Assembly: GCF_963677125.1 (NCBI RefSeq)
Contig: NZ_OY781882.1
Span: 1,186,501 to 1,250,500, forward strand
DNA length: 64,000 bases
Reading direction: 5' to 3'
Origin: an uncultured Desulfobacter sp.
GTDB taxonomy: Bacteria > Desulfobacterota > Desulfobacteria > Desulfobacterales > Desulfobacteraceae
Positions within the stretch are counted from its first letter, which is position 1; every line of letters begins with the position of its first letter. The position numbers were made by a program, and so were the translations under genes. Below the pieces are notes generated by a model. The model did not search any database and was not told where the DNA came from. It worked only from the letters and a program-made list of their open reading frames with translations. This document shows positions 1-7,945 of this stretch, in pieces.

Positions 1-657
1 AGGCTTTCGGATTTTAAGGGAAAAAGTGTTTTGATCCCACACAGGCTTAGTGTCCAGCATATGCTTATGCACAGATTACTGAGTGCAGGAAAGTTAAAAA
101 TCGCCGATTCAGGAGGAGGCAAGGACAGCGTTGACATTGAATCCGTACCATGTCCCCTGATGCCGGAAATGGCGAATGCGGATCTTGATGGCGATATTGC
201 AGCATTCATCTGCCCAGATCCCTTTGACGGCAGTGATTTAAAAAAAAGAGGATTCAGGCCGCTGCTGGTTTCCCGGGACCTGTGGCGCGATCATCCGGGT
301 AGCGTATTTGTGGTTCACCATGATCTGCTTGAAACCAAAGTTGAAAATTTAGGTCTGCTGGTTAACTGTCTTATCGATAGTGCCCACCAACTTGATTTGT
401 ATATGTCATCGGACGCGGCCGAAAAAGGCATTGAAAGCCTCTCATCCTCTTTTTTAGGTCTTTCTGTGGACCGGATGCGAATGGTGCTTAAGGCATCGGG
501 TATAACCTATCGCCCAAAACTTTTGGTGCCGGACATGGATATTTTAAACATCGTGCTTGATTATATGCGCACAACCATGGCGGTCATGTTGACCGGAACG
601 GACCTTGACAGCTTTATCAAACCCGAATTTATTCTTATGGCTTTATCGGAAAATTAG
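1..657 (+). CDS. Substrate-binding-like protein of NrtA/CmpA/TauA type, 5' end outside window
   Basis: The reading frame is open from the first base, so the gene starts upstream of the window and the 218 visible codons are its C-terminal part. A TTG at 31 is an internal codon, since homology continues before it. The stretch IPHRLSVQHMLMHRLL aligns with IPHKMSVHHMLAHQFL of the receiver-fused protein at 3602, and the end (FIKPEFILMAL) matches that protein's end (FIEPGFANIAF). A WRDHPGS motif occupies the place of W(E/K)NHPCC in the two complete relatives. It is therefore a periplasmic-binding-protein-II fold of the nitrate/bicarbonate/taurine group. Whether it is exported, cytosolic or receiver-fused cannot be told without the N-terminus. 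It ends 3 bases before the ATPase gene and probably heads this operon. Confidence 0.75.
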   Translation, partial: RLSDFKGKSVLIPHRLSVQHMLMHRLLSAGKLKIADSGGGKDSVDIESVPCPLMPEMANADLDGDIAAFICPDPFDGSDLKKRGFRPLLVSRDLWRDHPGSVFVVHHDLLETKVENLGLLVNCLIDSAHQLDLYMSSDAAEKGIESLSSSFLGLSVDRMRMVLKASGITYRPKLLVPDMDILNIVLDYMRTTMAVMLTGTDLDSFIKPEFILMALSEN

Positions 658-660
658 CAC

Positions 661-1437
661 TTGAAAATAGATATTGAAAAAATTTATAAAAATTACAACG
701 GACCGGAAAAAAAACGGCACGAAATTCTCAAGGATATTTCGTTTTCCATAAATGCTGGGGATTTTGTGATCATTTTGGGTGAATCGGGCTGTGGGAAGAC
801 CACCTTATTGAACTTGATTTCAGGACTTGAAATGCCAAGCAGCGGTCGGATTCTTGTAGACGGCAAGGCTATTACCGGTATCCATCCGTCCCGTTCCATG
901 ATGTTCCAGCAGCCTGTCTTAATCCCATGGCTTACGGTTAAGGAAAATGTGGCCTATGGCTGCAAAATCAGAAAAGACAGCCGGGACCTGGAATACCGGG
1001 TCAGTCAATTTTTGGAAATCATGGGACTGGCAAGTGCGGCCAACGTAAAACCTGACCAGCTTTCCCTGGGCATGGCCCAGCGGGTTTGTCTTGCCAGGGC
1101 TCTGGTTGGACACCCCCAGGTTTTGCTGCTTGATGAGCCCTTTGCCTCTCTGGACACCTTTACCCAGGCCCATATCCAGGAAGAACTGATAAATCTGTGG
1201 ATGTCGGAAAACTTTACCGCGATTTTTGTCACCCATGATATTGATGAAGCCATACGACTTGGAAATAAAATTGTATTTCTTGCAGGATCACCTGCCGGCA
1301 TTTCCGATATTTTTGATATTGAGGTACCTTACCCCAGAAATCGGCATGATCCTGAGGTTAAAGCCTTGCGAACCGATATTCTTGATCGGTTTAAGATCGC
1401 CCATTTAGTTAAACGGAATCTTACGAATGAAATTTAA
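661..1437 (+). CDS. ABC transporter ATP-binding protein (nitrate/sulfonate/taurine type)
   Basis: Energises uptake by the permease encoded at 2592. All nucleotide-binding motifs are visible in 258 residues: Walker A GESGCGKTT at 40-48, Q-loop glutamines near 83-84, signature LSLGM at 134-138, Walker B VLLLDEP at 154-160 and the switch histidine in FVTHD (H192). Length and motif order fit the SsuB/TauB/NrtD family; the substrate cannot be read from an ATPase. The start is a TTG three bases after the preceding stop, with no strong Shine-Dalgarno sequence, which suggests translational coupling. The 3' end overlaps the next start by 11 bases, so the ATPase, binding protein and permease form one operon. 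Confidence 0.9.
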   Translation: MKIDIEKIYKNYNGPEKKRHEILKDISFSINAGDFVIILGESGCGKTTLLNLISGLEMPSSGRILVDGKAITGIHPSRSMMFQQPVLIPWLTVKENVAYGCKIRKDSRDLEYRVSQFLEIMGLASAANVKPDQLSLGMAQRVCLARALVGHPQVLLLDEPFASLDTFTQAHIQEELINLWMSENFTAIFVTHDIDEAIRLGNKIVFLAGSPAGISDIFDIEVPYPRNRHDPEVKALRTDILDRFKIAHLVKRNLTNEI

Positions 1438-2629
1438 CCATGTAAAATCGGCATTCCCTGAGGATATTTCACGGCGAATTTTTTTAAAAAAAGCAATACG
1501 AACTGCAGGTGCAGCCGCCTGTACCCCATTGGCATTTCCGTGTTCGGCAGCGGCGAAAAAAAGTAAGTTGAAAATTGGCTATCTGCCTATTACTGACGCC
1601 ACACCCTTGCTTGTTGCCTATAGTCTTGGTTATTTTTCCCATGAAGGTATCGACGTGGAACGTCCTATCATGGTGAGGTCATGGAATATTCTTTCCGAAT
1701 CCTTTTTAACAGGCAAGTTTGACCTGGTTCACATGCTTTTCCCCATTCCCGTATGGATGCGATTTAAACAAAATATACCTGTCAAAGTTTTAGCCTGGGA
1801 TCATACCAACGGCAGCGCCGTCACAGTCAGAGCAGACTCCGGCATCAACGGATTTGCCGATCTTTCGGGAAAACAGGTGGCTGTGCCTTCATGGTACTCC
1901 ATGCACAATCTGGTCATGCAGTTAGGCCTCCAGGTCCAGGGGCTTGAGCCTGTAATTCGTCCGTCGGGTTCAACGCTTGCCTCCCATGAAGTGAACCTGG
2001 TTACCCTGCCGCCGCCGGATATGCCCCAGGCCCTTTTGGGAAAAAAAGTAGACGCTTTTATCGTAGCCGACCCTTTCAACGCACTTGCCCAGGAAAAATT
2101 TTCGGCAAAGATCATGCGATATTCAGGAGATATCTGGAAAAATCATCCCTGTTGTGTTATCGTAGCCAATGATCATCTGATTCAAAAAAGCCCAATAATT
2201 ATACAAAAGGCGATAAACGCCATAGTAAGAGCACAATCTTGGTGCCTTCAGAATCCTAAAGAAACCGCCCACCTGCTCAGCAGGGATGGCGAAGGATTCT
2301 TGCCGGTAAATGAATCCGTTCTTAGCAGGGTTTTTGGTGCTATTCCCGACAAAGAACTGATACACCCACAGTGGCATGTAGAAAGAATCGGTTTCCAGCC
2401 GTTTCCTTTTCCGTCAGCCACCCGATTTATTCTGGAACAGATGAAGAAAACCAAGGTTGAGGGTAATACGGATTTTCTGACCACTCTTGAAACCAAAGCG
2501 GCTGTTTCTCAGCTTGTGGATGATCGATTTGTCAGAAAGGCTCTGGACGAGATGGGGGGGATGAAAGGATTTTGTCATTGCGATATGAAAGATGAATTTA
2601 CAAGAGAAGAGATTGTTGAAATCAACTAA
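1427..2629 (+). CDS. Tat-exported ABC substrate-binding protein (NrtA/CmpA/SsuA family)
   Basis: A 400-residue solute receptor. The N-terminus carries a twin-arginine signal, SRRIFLKK at 15-22, followed by a hydrophobic Ala-rich stretch and likely cleavage near residue 43, so the protein is predicted to be periplasmic and folded before export. The mature part begins LKIGYLPITDATPLLVA, the typical opening of the nitrate/bicarbonate/sulfonate receptor group. The motif WKNHPCC at 237-243 is shared with the receiver-fused protein at 3602 (WENHPCC). It lies between its ATPase and permease with overlaps on both sides. The ligand is not determinable by eye; nitrate, bicarbonate, sulfonates or a pyrimidine-like compound are all possible in this family. 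Confidence 0.85.
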   Translation: MKFNHVKSAFPEDISRRIFLKKAIRTAGAAACTPLAFPCSAAAKKSKLKIGYLPITDATPLLVAYSLGYFSHEGIDVERPIMVRSWNILSESFLTGKFDLVHMLFPIPVWMRFKQNIPVKVLAWDHTNGSAVTVRADSGINGFADLSGKQVAVPSWYSMHNLVMQLGLQVQGLEPVIRPSGSTLASHEVNLVTLPPPDMPQALLGKKVDAFIVADPFNALAQEKFSAKIMRYSGDIWKNHPCCVIVANDHLIQKSPIIIQKAINAIVRAQSWCLQNPKETAHLLSRDGEGFLPVNESVLSRVFGAIPDKELIHPQWHVERIGFQPFPFPSATRFILEQMKKTKVEGNTDFLTTLETKAAVSQLVDDRFVRKALDEMGGMKGFCHCDMKDEFTREEIVEIN

Positions 2630-3452
2630 TGAAAATAACCGGGACAGAACCATACGAAGCGGGTTATCTTTATTTTTTACCCGGGTCTGGTCGGGTTGGA
2701 AATACGAATTAGCCGGGTTTGCTCTATTTGCCTTTTCCTGGATCGCTGTGACGCAGTTCATTTTTACTCGCCCTGAATTATACCATTTCAAAGGATTTCT
2801 ACCCGGGCCAACCCTTGCGGCCTTGGCAGATGCCTTCCAAAATACCAAGTTCTGGACATCTGTTTTTGCAAGTCTTCGTAGGATCATTGTGGGTATTGGC
2901 ATATCAGCATTCATCGGACTTCCATTGGGCGTATTGATCGGTTTCTTTGCACGACTTCGCAAACTGACATATTCATCAATTCAATTCGTAAGGATGATTA
3001 GCCCCCTGTCCTGGATGCCCGTAGCACTGCTTTTATTTTCAAGCTTTGAGTCTGCAGTTCATTTTTTGATTGTAATGGCGACAATTTGCCCTATAATATT
3101 GAATACAGCCATTGGTGTCATGGACATTAATCCCCAATGGATAAAAATGGCTTTGAACCAGGGTGCCAATAACGTTCAACTCATTCAAACGATAGTTATT
3201 CCATATTCCATTCCCCATATGATGACCAGCCTCAGACTGGCACTTGGGATTGCATGGATTGTTTTGGTCCCTGCTGAATTTTTAGGGGTATCATCGGGCT
3301 TAGGTTATCTCATTAACGATGCCAGGGATACTATGGAATATGACAAACTTATGGCAGTAATTATTGCCATCGGCATACTGGGATTTATACTCGACAGAGT
3401 TTTTCAAAAAATGCAGCACAGATTTAGCTGGGCATGGGCCGGCGATGCTTAA
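2592..3452 (+). CDS. ABC transporter permease (SsuC/TauC/NrtB family)
   Basis: Inner-membrane channel of 286 residues with about six hydrophobic segments; the first begins near residue 36. The cytoplasmic coupling loop is recognisable around residues 176-215, with MALNQGANNVQLIQ followed by VIPYSIPHMMTSLR, the EAA-type motif of binding-protein-dependent permeases. The ATG at 2592 overlaps the binding-protein gene by 38 bases; a TTG about 20 bases further in would shorten the overlap. An inverted repeat (ATATGAAAG at 3476-3484, CTTTCATAT at 3506-3514) follows the stop and may mark the end of this transcript, although no clean U-tract follows it. Confidence 0.88.
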   Translation: MNLQEKRLLKSTNENNRDRTIRSGLSLFFTRVWSGWKYELAGFALFAFSWIAVTQFIFTRPELYHFKGFLPGPTLAALADAFQNTKFWTSVFASLRRIIVGIGISAFIGLPLGVLIGFFARLRKLTYSSIQFVRMISPLSWMPVALLLFSSFESAVHFLIVMATICPIILNTAIGVMDINPQWIKMALNQGANNVQLIQTIVIPYSIPHMMTSLRLALGIAWIVLVPAEFLGVSSGLGYLINDARDTMEYDKLMAVIIAIGILGFILDRVFQKMQHRFSWAWAGDA

Positions 3453-3519
3453 TGAATAAAATTAAAAATTTTTTTATATGAAAGTACCGATAACTTGCTA
3501 AGCTTCTTTCATATTTCGT

Positions 3520-3562
3520 TGTGGGTTTAGTCCGGGTTCAATGACCAAACCGACCCACAGCT
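3520..3562 (+). repeat. Hairpin element copy 1, 42 nt upstream of the receiver-SBP gene
   Basis: TGTGGGT (3520-3526) pairs with ACCCACA (3553-3559), enclosing an inner GGT/ACC hairpin (3535-3537 with 3544-3546). This is the best-formed plus-strand member of a family found at 5695, 6710, 11998, 19676, 25920 (minus strand) and 38331. The element lies between the ABC operon and the ribosome-binding site AGGAG of the gene at 3602. Confidence 0.6.
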
Positions 3563-3601
3563 GTTACATACAACACCTTTACAGGACATAAGGAGTATTT
3601 T

Positions 3602-4975
3602 ATGGCGGTAGACCCGAATATTAAAATTGTTGTGGCTGATGATTCAGGCACCATGCGGATAATGTTCAAACAAATCCTGGCTAAAGCCGGATTTTCAAAC
3701 CTCGTTATGGCGGTGAATGGTGCAGATGGTATGGAAAAAGTAAAAGCTGAAAAGCCTGATCTTGTCATATCCGACTGGAACATGCCCACATTGGATGGCC
3801 TTGGGTTCCTTGAAGCATTAAGAGCCAGTGAAGAGTTCAAAAATATTCCTTTCATTATGGCCACGGCCCAGGCTGACATGGGCCAGCAAAAAGCCATTAT
3901 TGAAGCCGGCGGTAATGCCCATTGCCCGAAGCCGTTCAATGAGCAAGAAATAAAAAAAGCCATTGAAACCGCATTCTCCGGAGGGATAAAAAAAGAGCGT
4001 GTAGCAAAAGAAAGAAGTATTATCGGCGGCCGTGTTGAACTCAATGTCGCTCACATCCAGATCACCGATCACCTTGCCCTGGGTGCCTTGAAGCACCGTA
4101 TCGCTCAAGGGGATGTGGAACCTGAGTTCTTTGACCTGTCCACCACCCTGATGGGTGGATGGAACCCCATACAGGAAGGCCTTGAAAGCGGAGAGATAGA
4201 CTGTGCCTTTGTTCTGGCACCCATTGCCATGGACTTGTTTGCCTATGATTCTCCCATTCAACTGGTACTGTTTGCCCACAAAAACGGTTCCACGTTTGTG
4301 CGCTCCCGGCATTATGATCACCGATTTGACTCTTTGCAAAGCTTCTACAAATATAAGGTCGTGGATATTCCCCATAAAATGTCGGTTCACCACATGCTTG
4401 CACATCAATTTTTAAAAGAACTGGGGCTCAAACCCGGTGTTCCCGGGAAAAAAGCGATTAACGTGCGCTTTGAGGTGGTGCCCCCCATTAAGATGCCCGG
4501 CATTATGAAAGAAAACGAGGATGTGGGTGGATTCATGGTTGCCGAACCGGTTGCCACCAAAGCCATCAAAGGGGATATCGGCAACCTGGAATTCTATTCA
4601 GCCACACGCTGGGAAAATCACCCCTGCTGCATTGTGGCCATGCAAAAGGATTTTATTCAAAAACATCCTGAAGCTGTTCAGGAATTTGTATCTCTGCTGG
4701 TGGATACAGGCGAATATATTGAAAACGATAAGGCCCGGGCAGCAGACATTGCTGTAAAATTTCTGGACCCCGAAGGTAAAATGGGGCTGAATCCCCAGGT
4801 GCTTCAGAATGTATTTTCCCAGCCCATGGCCATCCGCTGGGACGGACTCTATCCGGAAGCTGCAGATCTGGATAAAATTCAAAAGTACATGCATGATGTC
4901 ATGGAAATAGGCAAAATCATCGATCTTGAAAAATTTATTGAACCCGGGTTTGCCAACATCGCATTCAAAATATAA
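3602..4975 (+). CDS. CheY-like receiver fused to a cytosolic substrate-binding-like domain
   Basis: A 457-residue fusion. Residues 1-125 form a complete receiver: acidic pair D13/D14, phospho-acceptor D58 in SDWNMP, T88 and K110 in CPKPF, closest in look to CheY. Residues about 145-457 form an NrtA/CmpA/TauA-type binding-protein domain, opening NVAHIQITDHLALGALK and containing WENHPCC and a C-terminal FIEPGFANIAF. There is no signal peptide and the receiver is N-terminal, so the binding domain should be in the cytoplasm. It is related to both neighbouring binding proteins. A plausible role is a one-polypeptide sensor that couples phosphorylation state to a small-molecule ligand, perhaps for chemotaxis or transporter control; this is inference. 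AGGAG precedes the ATG and a hairpin element lies upstream. Confidence 0.85.
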   Translation: MAVDPNIKIVVADDSGTMRIMFKQILAKAGFSNLVMAVNGADGMEKVKAEKPDLVISDWNMPTLDGLGFLEALRASEEFKNIPFIMATAQADMGQQKAIIEAGGNAHCPKPFNEQEIKKAIETAFSGGIKKERVAKERSIIGGRVELNVAHIQITDHLALGALKHRIAQGDVEPEFFDLSTTLMGGWNPIQEGLESGEIDCAFVLAPIAMDLFAYDSPIQLVLFAHKNGSTFVRSRHYDHRFDSLQSFYKYKVVDIPHKMSVHHMLAHQFLKELGLKPGVPGKKAINVRFEVVPPIKMPGIMKENEDVGGFMVAEPVATKAIKGDIGNLEFYSATRWENHPCCIVAMQKDFIQKHPEAVQEFVSLLVDTGEYIENDKARAADIAVKFLDPEGKMGLNPQVLQNVFSQPMAIRWDGLYPEAADLDKIQKYMHDVMEIGKIIDLEKFIEPGFANIAFKI

Positions 4976-4990
4976 AGCAAGGAGTTATGC

Positions 4991-5680
4991 ATGAGAATCA
5001 CGGATCCCCAAGTCATACAAGACGGAGAACAAGACCTTATTGCATCTGTTCAAAGAGATCTGGACCTTGAAGCTGTCAAGGATCTGCTCAAAAAACGCTT
5101 GACCGCAAGCGAGTTGTCCCCCAAAGGCGGTCGAATTGTCGTGCATGACAACGATGTGGCGTTCAGGCTTGATTATGAAATTAATTTAAATGGCAGCCTG
5201 CTTTTTGACCGGAACGGCAACCTGATTGAAGACGAGGAAAGTAGTGCGCCAGAACAAGATCTGCAAACCGAAGATGAGGCCGCAGCACTAGGTCTGGATG
5301 AAAATCTATCTATTGAGCTTCCCGATTATGATGATGCATTAAACGAGGCGTCTGAAAAAATAGAGCCTGAAGTTTTGGAATCCGAAGACGCTTTCGATGA
5401 TATCCAGAATGTCGAGTCGGAATTTGAAATTGAAGACCCTGAAGATGATACCCAGATTAATCAGGATGAATTAGACAGCATTGAGGCAGAGGGCGAGGAT
5501 GAATTGATTGATGATTTACCCCACGCGGATGAAGAAAAAGATTTAACTGTTGATGAACTTACAGATCTTGGTCTGGAAGAAGGAGACAAGGAGAGCGACG
5601 AACAGGTGGATGTGGATGATGACGACATTAGTGAGCTTCTCCAGGAAAGTCGTGATTTCTGGGAAAATAAAAAAGAGTAA
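4991..5680 (+). CDS. Unrecognised acidic protein, 229 residues
   Basis: I do not recognise a family. The first 75 residues or so look folded, with a basic stretch (KDLLKKRLTASELSPKGGR) followed by VVHDNDVAFRLDYEI and LLFDRNGNLI, a pattern of short beta strands. From about residue 76 to the end it is extremely acidic and low in complexity (runs of D/E with scattered hydrophobics), so probably disordered, ending RDFWENKKE. AAGGAG sits 7 bases before the ATG, and the gene follows the receiver-fusion gene by only 15 bases, so the two are co-transcribed and probably act together. The acidic tail could mask or recruit a basic partner; no function is claimed. Confidence 0.8.
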   Translation: MRITDPQVIQDGEQDLIASVQRDLDLEAVKDLLKKRLTASELSPKGGRIVVHDNDVAFRLDYEINLNGSLLFDRNGNLIEDEESSAPEQDLQTEDEAAALGLDENLSIELPDYDDALNEASEKIEPEVLESEDAFDDIQNVESEFEIEDPEDDTQINQDELDSIEAEGEDELIDDLPHADEEKDLTVDELTDLGLEEGDKESDEQVDVDDDDISELLQESRDFWENKKE

Positions 5681-5692
5681 GCTTCAAAATTT

Positions 5693-5741
5693 AGTGTGGG
5701 TTGAGTCTGAGTGTTGGTCGCATAGGTCATATTGGGTACGA
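5693..5741 (+). repeat. Hairpin element copy 2, upstream of receiver-GGDEF gene
   Basis: GTGTGGGTTGAGTCTGAGTG followed by TTGGT matches the 5' half of the family; the 14-mer GAGTCTGAGTGTTG is identical to the copy at 19676. The 3' half (TTGGGTAC) is degenerate, so pairing is poor. It lies about 50 nt before the start at 5792. Confidence 0.45.
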
Positions 5742-5791
5742 AGTTTAAAAAAATCAGCTGGGAATAAGGACGATTTCAAAAGCATGTAACT

Positions 5792-6682
5792 ATGAGTGAT
5801 TACAAAGATAAAACCATCCTGGTTGTAGACGATACCAAAAGCCATCTGGCAATGATTTCGGCCATTCTTCAAGATTACAATCTAATCCAGTGCAATTCGG
5901 GGACTGATGCTCTGGAAATAGTCAAAAAAAAACAGGTTAATTTAATTCTTCTTGATACGAATATCTCTGAAATAGATGGATATCCCGTCTGCAAAAAGCT
6001 TAAACAGGATCCTGATACCCAGCAAATTCCTATTATTTTCATGACAACCAGTACTTGTGAAAAAGACATTAACAAAATATATGAAATGGGCGCAGCGGAC
6101 TATGTCGTCAAACCTTTCAAGCATGCGCAACTGTTAGCCCGGGTCAAGGTTCAGCTTCGGTTGCAGGAACTGATCAGAAAACTGGATTTCTTATCCACCC
6201 GGGACTCATTAACCGGTATATTCAACCGAAGAAAATTTTTTGAACTTGGCATGACGCTGTTCAATAGATCAGGTCAGGAACTATATGTCCTAATGATTGA
6301 TATTGACCATCTTAAAAAGATCAATGATCAGTTTGGTCATGATGTAGGTGACATTGTTTTAAAAAAAGTGGCAAATGTCATCAAAGAAGTTCTTCCACCG
6401 GATGCAATATTCGGGCGTATGGGCGGAGAAGAATTTTCTGTTATGTATACGGCACAGACCCACGAACTGTCCATGGATATCGTTTCTGACATATTGGAAA
6501 CCGTTTCCAAGGCACGGATCCCTCTGAAGGACGGAGGCAGTGTCTCCTGTACAATAACCGTTGGAATCGGACGAAAATATTCTGAATTCAACTCCTTGGA
6601 CAGCCTGCTGAAAGAGGCGGACATGACCCTTTACGAGGCCAAGGAAAGCGGTCGGAACACCAGCATTTTCAGGGAGCGGTAG
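5792..6682 (+). CDS. Response regulator with receiver and GGDEF domains (diguanylate cyclase)
   Basis: Predicted to make cyclic di-GMP from two GTP when its receiver is phosphorylated. Receiver residues 8-125: D13/D14, acceptor D55 in LLDTN, K107 in VKPF. GGDEF domain from about 133: RDSLTGIFNRRKF opening, metal-binding MIDIDHLKKIND, and active-site GGEEF at 211-215. The inhibitory I-site Arg is absent (LPPD where RxxD would sit), so product inhibition through this site is unlikely. PleD-like layout with one receiver. The start lacks a strong ribosome-binding site; a hairpin-element copy lies upstream. No cognate kinase is adjacent. Confidence 0.92.
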   Translation: MSDYKDKTILVVDDTKSHLAMISAILQDYNLIQCNSGTDALEIVKKKQVNLILLDTNISEIDGYPVCKKLKQDPDTQQIPIIFMTTSTCEKDINKIYEMGAADYVVKPFKHAQLLARVKVQLRLQELIRKLDFLSTRDSLTGIFNRRKFFELGMTLFNRSGQELYVLMIDIDHLKKINDQFGHDVGDIVLKKVANVIKEVLPPDAIFGRMGGEEFSVMYTAQTHELSMDIVSDILETVSKARIPLKDGGSVSCTITVGIGRKYSEFNSLDSLLKEADMTLYEAKESGRNTSIFRER

Positions 6683-6705
6683 GGCTCTTATTCATAACTT
6701 CATAT

Positions 6706-6756
6706 TTTGTTGCAGCCGGACCAGGGCGCTGATAGATCAAATCAGCCCATGGCCGT
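6706..6756 (+). repeat. Hairpin element copy 3, far upstream of the DsrE-like gene
   Basis: TTGTTGCAGCCGGACC with GCGCTGATAGATC and the 3' motif GCCCATGGC, which is also seen at 12034 and 38368. Stem pairing is weaker than in copy 1. It directly follows the receiver-GGDEF stop and is about 190 nt from the next start at 6947, so it might also act on the upstream transcript. Confidence 0.45.
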
Positions 6757-6946
6757 TAGACAAAAAATATAATGGCTTGACGTCGCCCTTAGTGATGCTA
6801 AACATAACTGGAGCATCAATTAGTTAAACTGGCGTCCACCCAGGCCATATTTTTTAAGTTAAAAGCAAACGAAGACGGTGAAACTTTTGCAAAAAAATGA
6901 TTCTGGATGGGTGCTATGCTAAAAATTTTAACTCAGGAGTATTATT

Positions 6947-7294
6947 ATGGAAAAAACCGTATTATTTGCATTCCGGGGAGACCCTTTATGCTTTATCCAT
7001 GTGCTTCTCAACGCCCTTGATATGAAACAGCGGGGTCAGGAAGGACTCATTGTTCTTGAAGGCGAATCCGTCAAGCTTGTGGGACCTATGTCTGAGTCAG
7101 GACATTTTTTAAACGCGCTTTACCAAAAAGCCAAGAACGCCGGTCTTATTTACGGCGCCTGCAAGGCGTGTGCAACAAAACTTGAGGCCCTTGGTCCCAT
7201 TGAAGATGAAGGAATCCCTTTAGTTGGGGATATGGCCAACCATCCTTCCATGGGCGCGTTCATCGAAAAAGGATACAAAATAATAACCTTTTAA
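6947..7294 (+). CDS. DsrE-family small protein
   Basis: A 115-residue single-domain protein opening with MEKTVLFAFRGDPLCFIHVL and containing a Rossmann-like pattern (GLIVLEGESVKLV, GIPLVGDMANHPSMGAFI), as in the DsrE/DsrF/TusD fold. Family members are involved in sulfur-relay reactions. Here Cys45-region chemistry is not obvious; the cysteines visible are C16 and the pair in YGACKACATKL near residues 57-60, of which the latter could be redox active or carry persulfide. AGGAG lies 8 bases before the ATG. It is monocistronic, with a clear terminator directly behind. Assignment to a specific pathway is not possible from this context. Confidence 0.75.
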   Translation: MEKTVLFAFRGDPLCFIHVLLNALDMKQRGQEGLIVLEGESVKLVGPMSESGHFLNALYQKAKNAGLIYGACKACATKLEALGPIEDEGIPLVGDMANHPSMGAFIEKGYKIITF

Positions 7295-7307
7295 TTCAGG
7301 CGTATTA

Positions 7308-7356
7308 AATGACCGCAGGTACACCTTTAAATACGGCAGTTCCTGCGGTCATTTTT
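7308..7356 (+). terminator. Rho-independent terminator after the DsrE-like gene, probably bidirectional
   Basis: AATGACCGCAGG (7308-7319) pairs with CCTGCGGTCATT (7342-7353) and is followed by a T-run. A-rich sequence on the other side lets it also serve the convergent ychJ-like gene. Confidence 0.75.
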
Positions 7357-7359
7357 GCT

Positions 7360-7842
7360 TTATCTACCGCAGCATTTCTTGTACTTTTTCCCACTGCCAC
7401 ACGGACAGGGTTCATTTCTGCCCACTTTGGTGGAAACAGCGGGTTTGGGTTTCACCATATCACCTATGGTGAACAGCCACCTATCATCCTCTTTTGAAAA
7501 CCTACCGAGTTCATGGTGTTTTTGAACGATTTCATTTGACCGGAACGTGGCTATGAATTCAACCGTACCTTCCTGGTCTTCTGAACAGCCGGCTTCTGTG
7601 GCAACGATTTCAAGACCCAACCATTCGGAATTTTGCGCCCATGATTTTGTACCGGCATGATCGTAGCCTTCCCGGTGATCCGGATGGGTTGTGTTAAAAA
7701 TAAATTCCGTATCAGCTATTGTATAGGCGGTATACCGGGCCCGCATAAGTTGTTGCGCCGTCCGGGCCGGCTGTGTGTCAGTAATGACGGGTTCGCAGCA
7801 TTCGGCATAAGCAAGGTTGCTTCCGCAGGGACATTCTTCCAT
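7360..7842 (-). CDS. YchJ-family protein with two SEC-C zinc motifs
   Basis: The start is taken at 7842 (MEECPCGSN) rather than the longest frame to 7914, because GGAGG precedes this ATG at proper spacing. The 160-residue product has an N-terminal SEC-C motif (CPCGSNLAYAECC), a YchJ middle domain (RARYTAYTIADTEFI, then TFRSN) and a second SEC-C at the end (EPCPCGSGKKYKKCC). SEC-C motifs bind zinc and in SecA contact SecB or ribosomes; the job of YchJ itself is not established. The gene is convergent with the DsrE-like gene. It lies about 100 bases downstream of pta on the same strand and may be read from the same transcript. Confidence 0.88.
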   Translation of the reverse strand: MEECPCGSNLAYAECCEPVITDTQPARTAQQLMRARYTAYTIADTEFIFNTTHPDHREGYDHAGTKSWAQNSEWLGLEIVATEAGCSEDQEGTVEFIATFRSNEIVQKHHELGRFSKEDDRWLFTIGDMVKPKPAVSTKVGRNEPCPCGSGKKYKKCCGR

Positions 7843-7945
7843 ATTTTCATTTCCTCCATGGAAATCAGTTAGTTTGAATCCAAGGGAAATATCATATGCG
7901 CCGCAGTCCGGCAATATTCATCATACATTTTTCTTTCAGGTGGCC

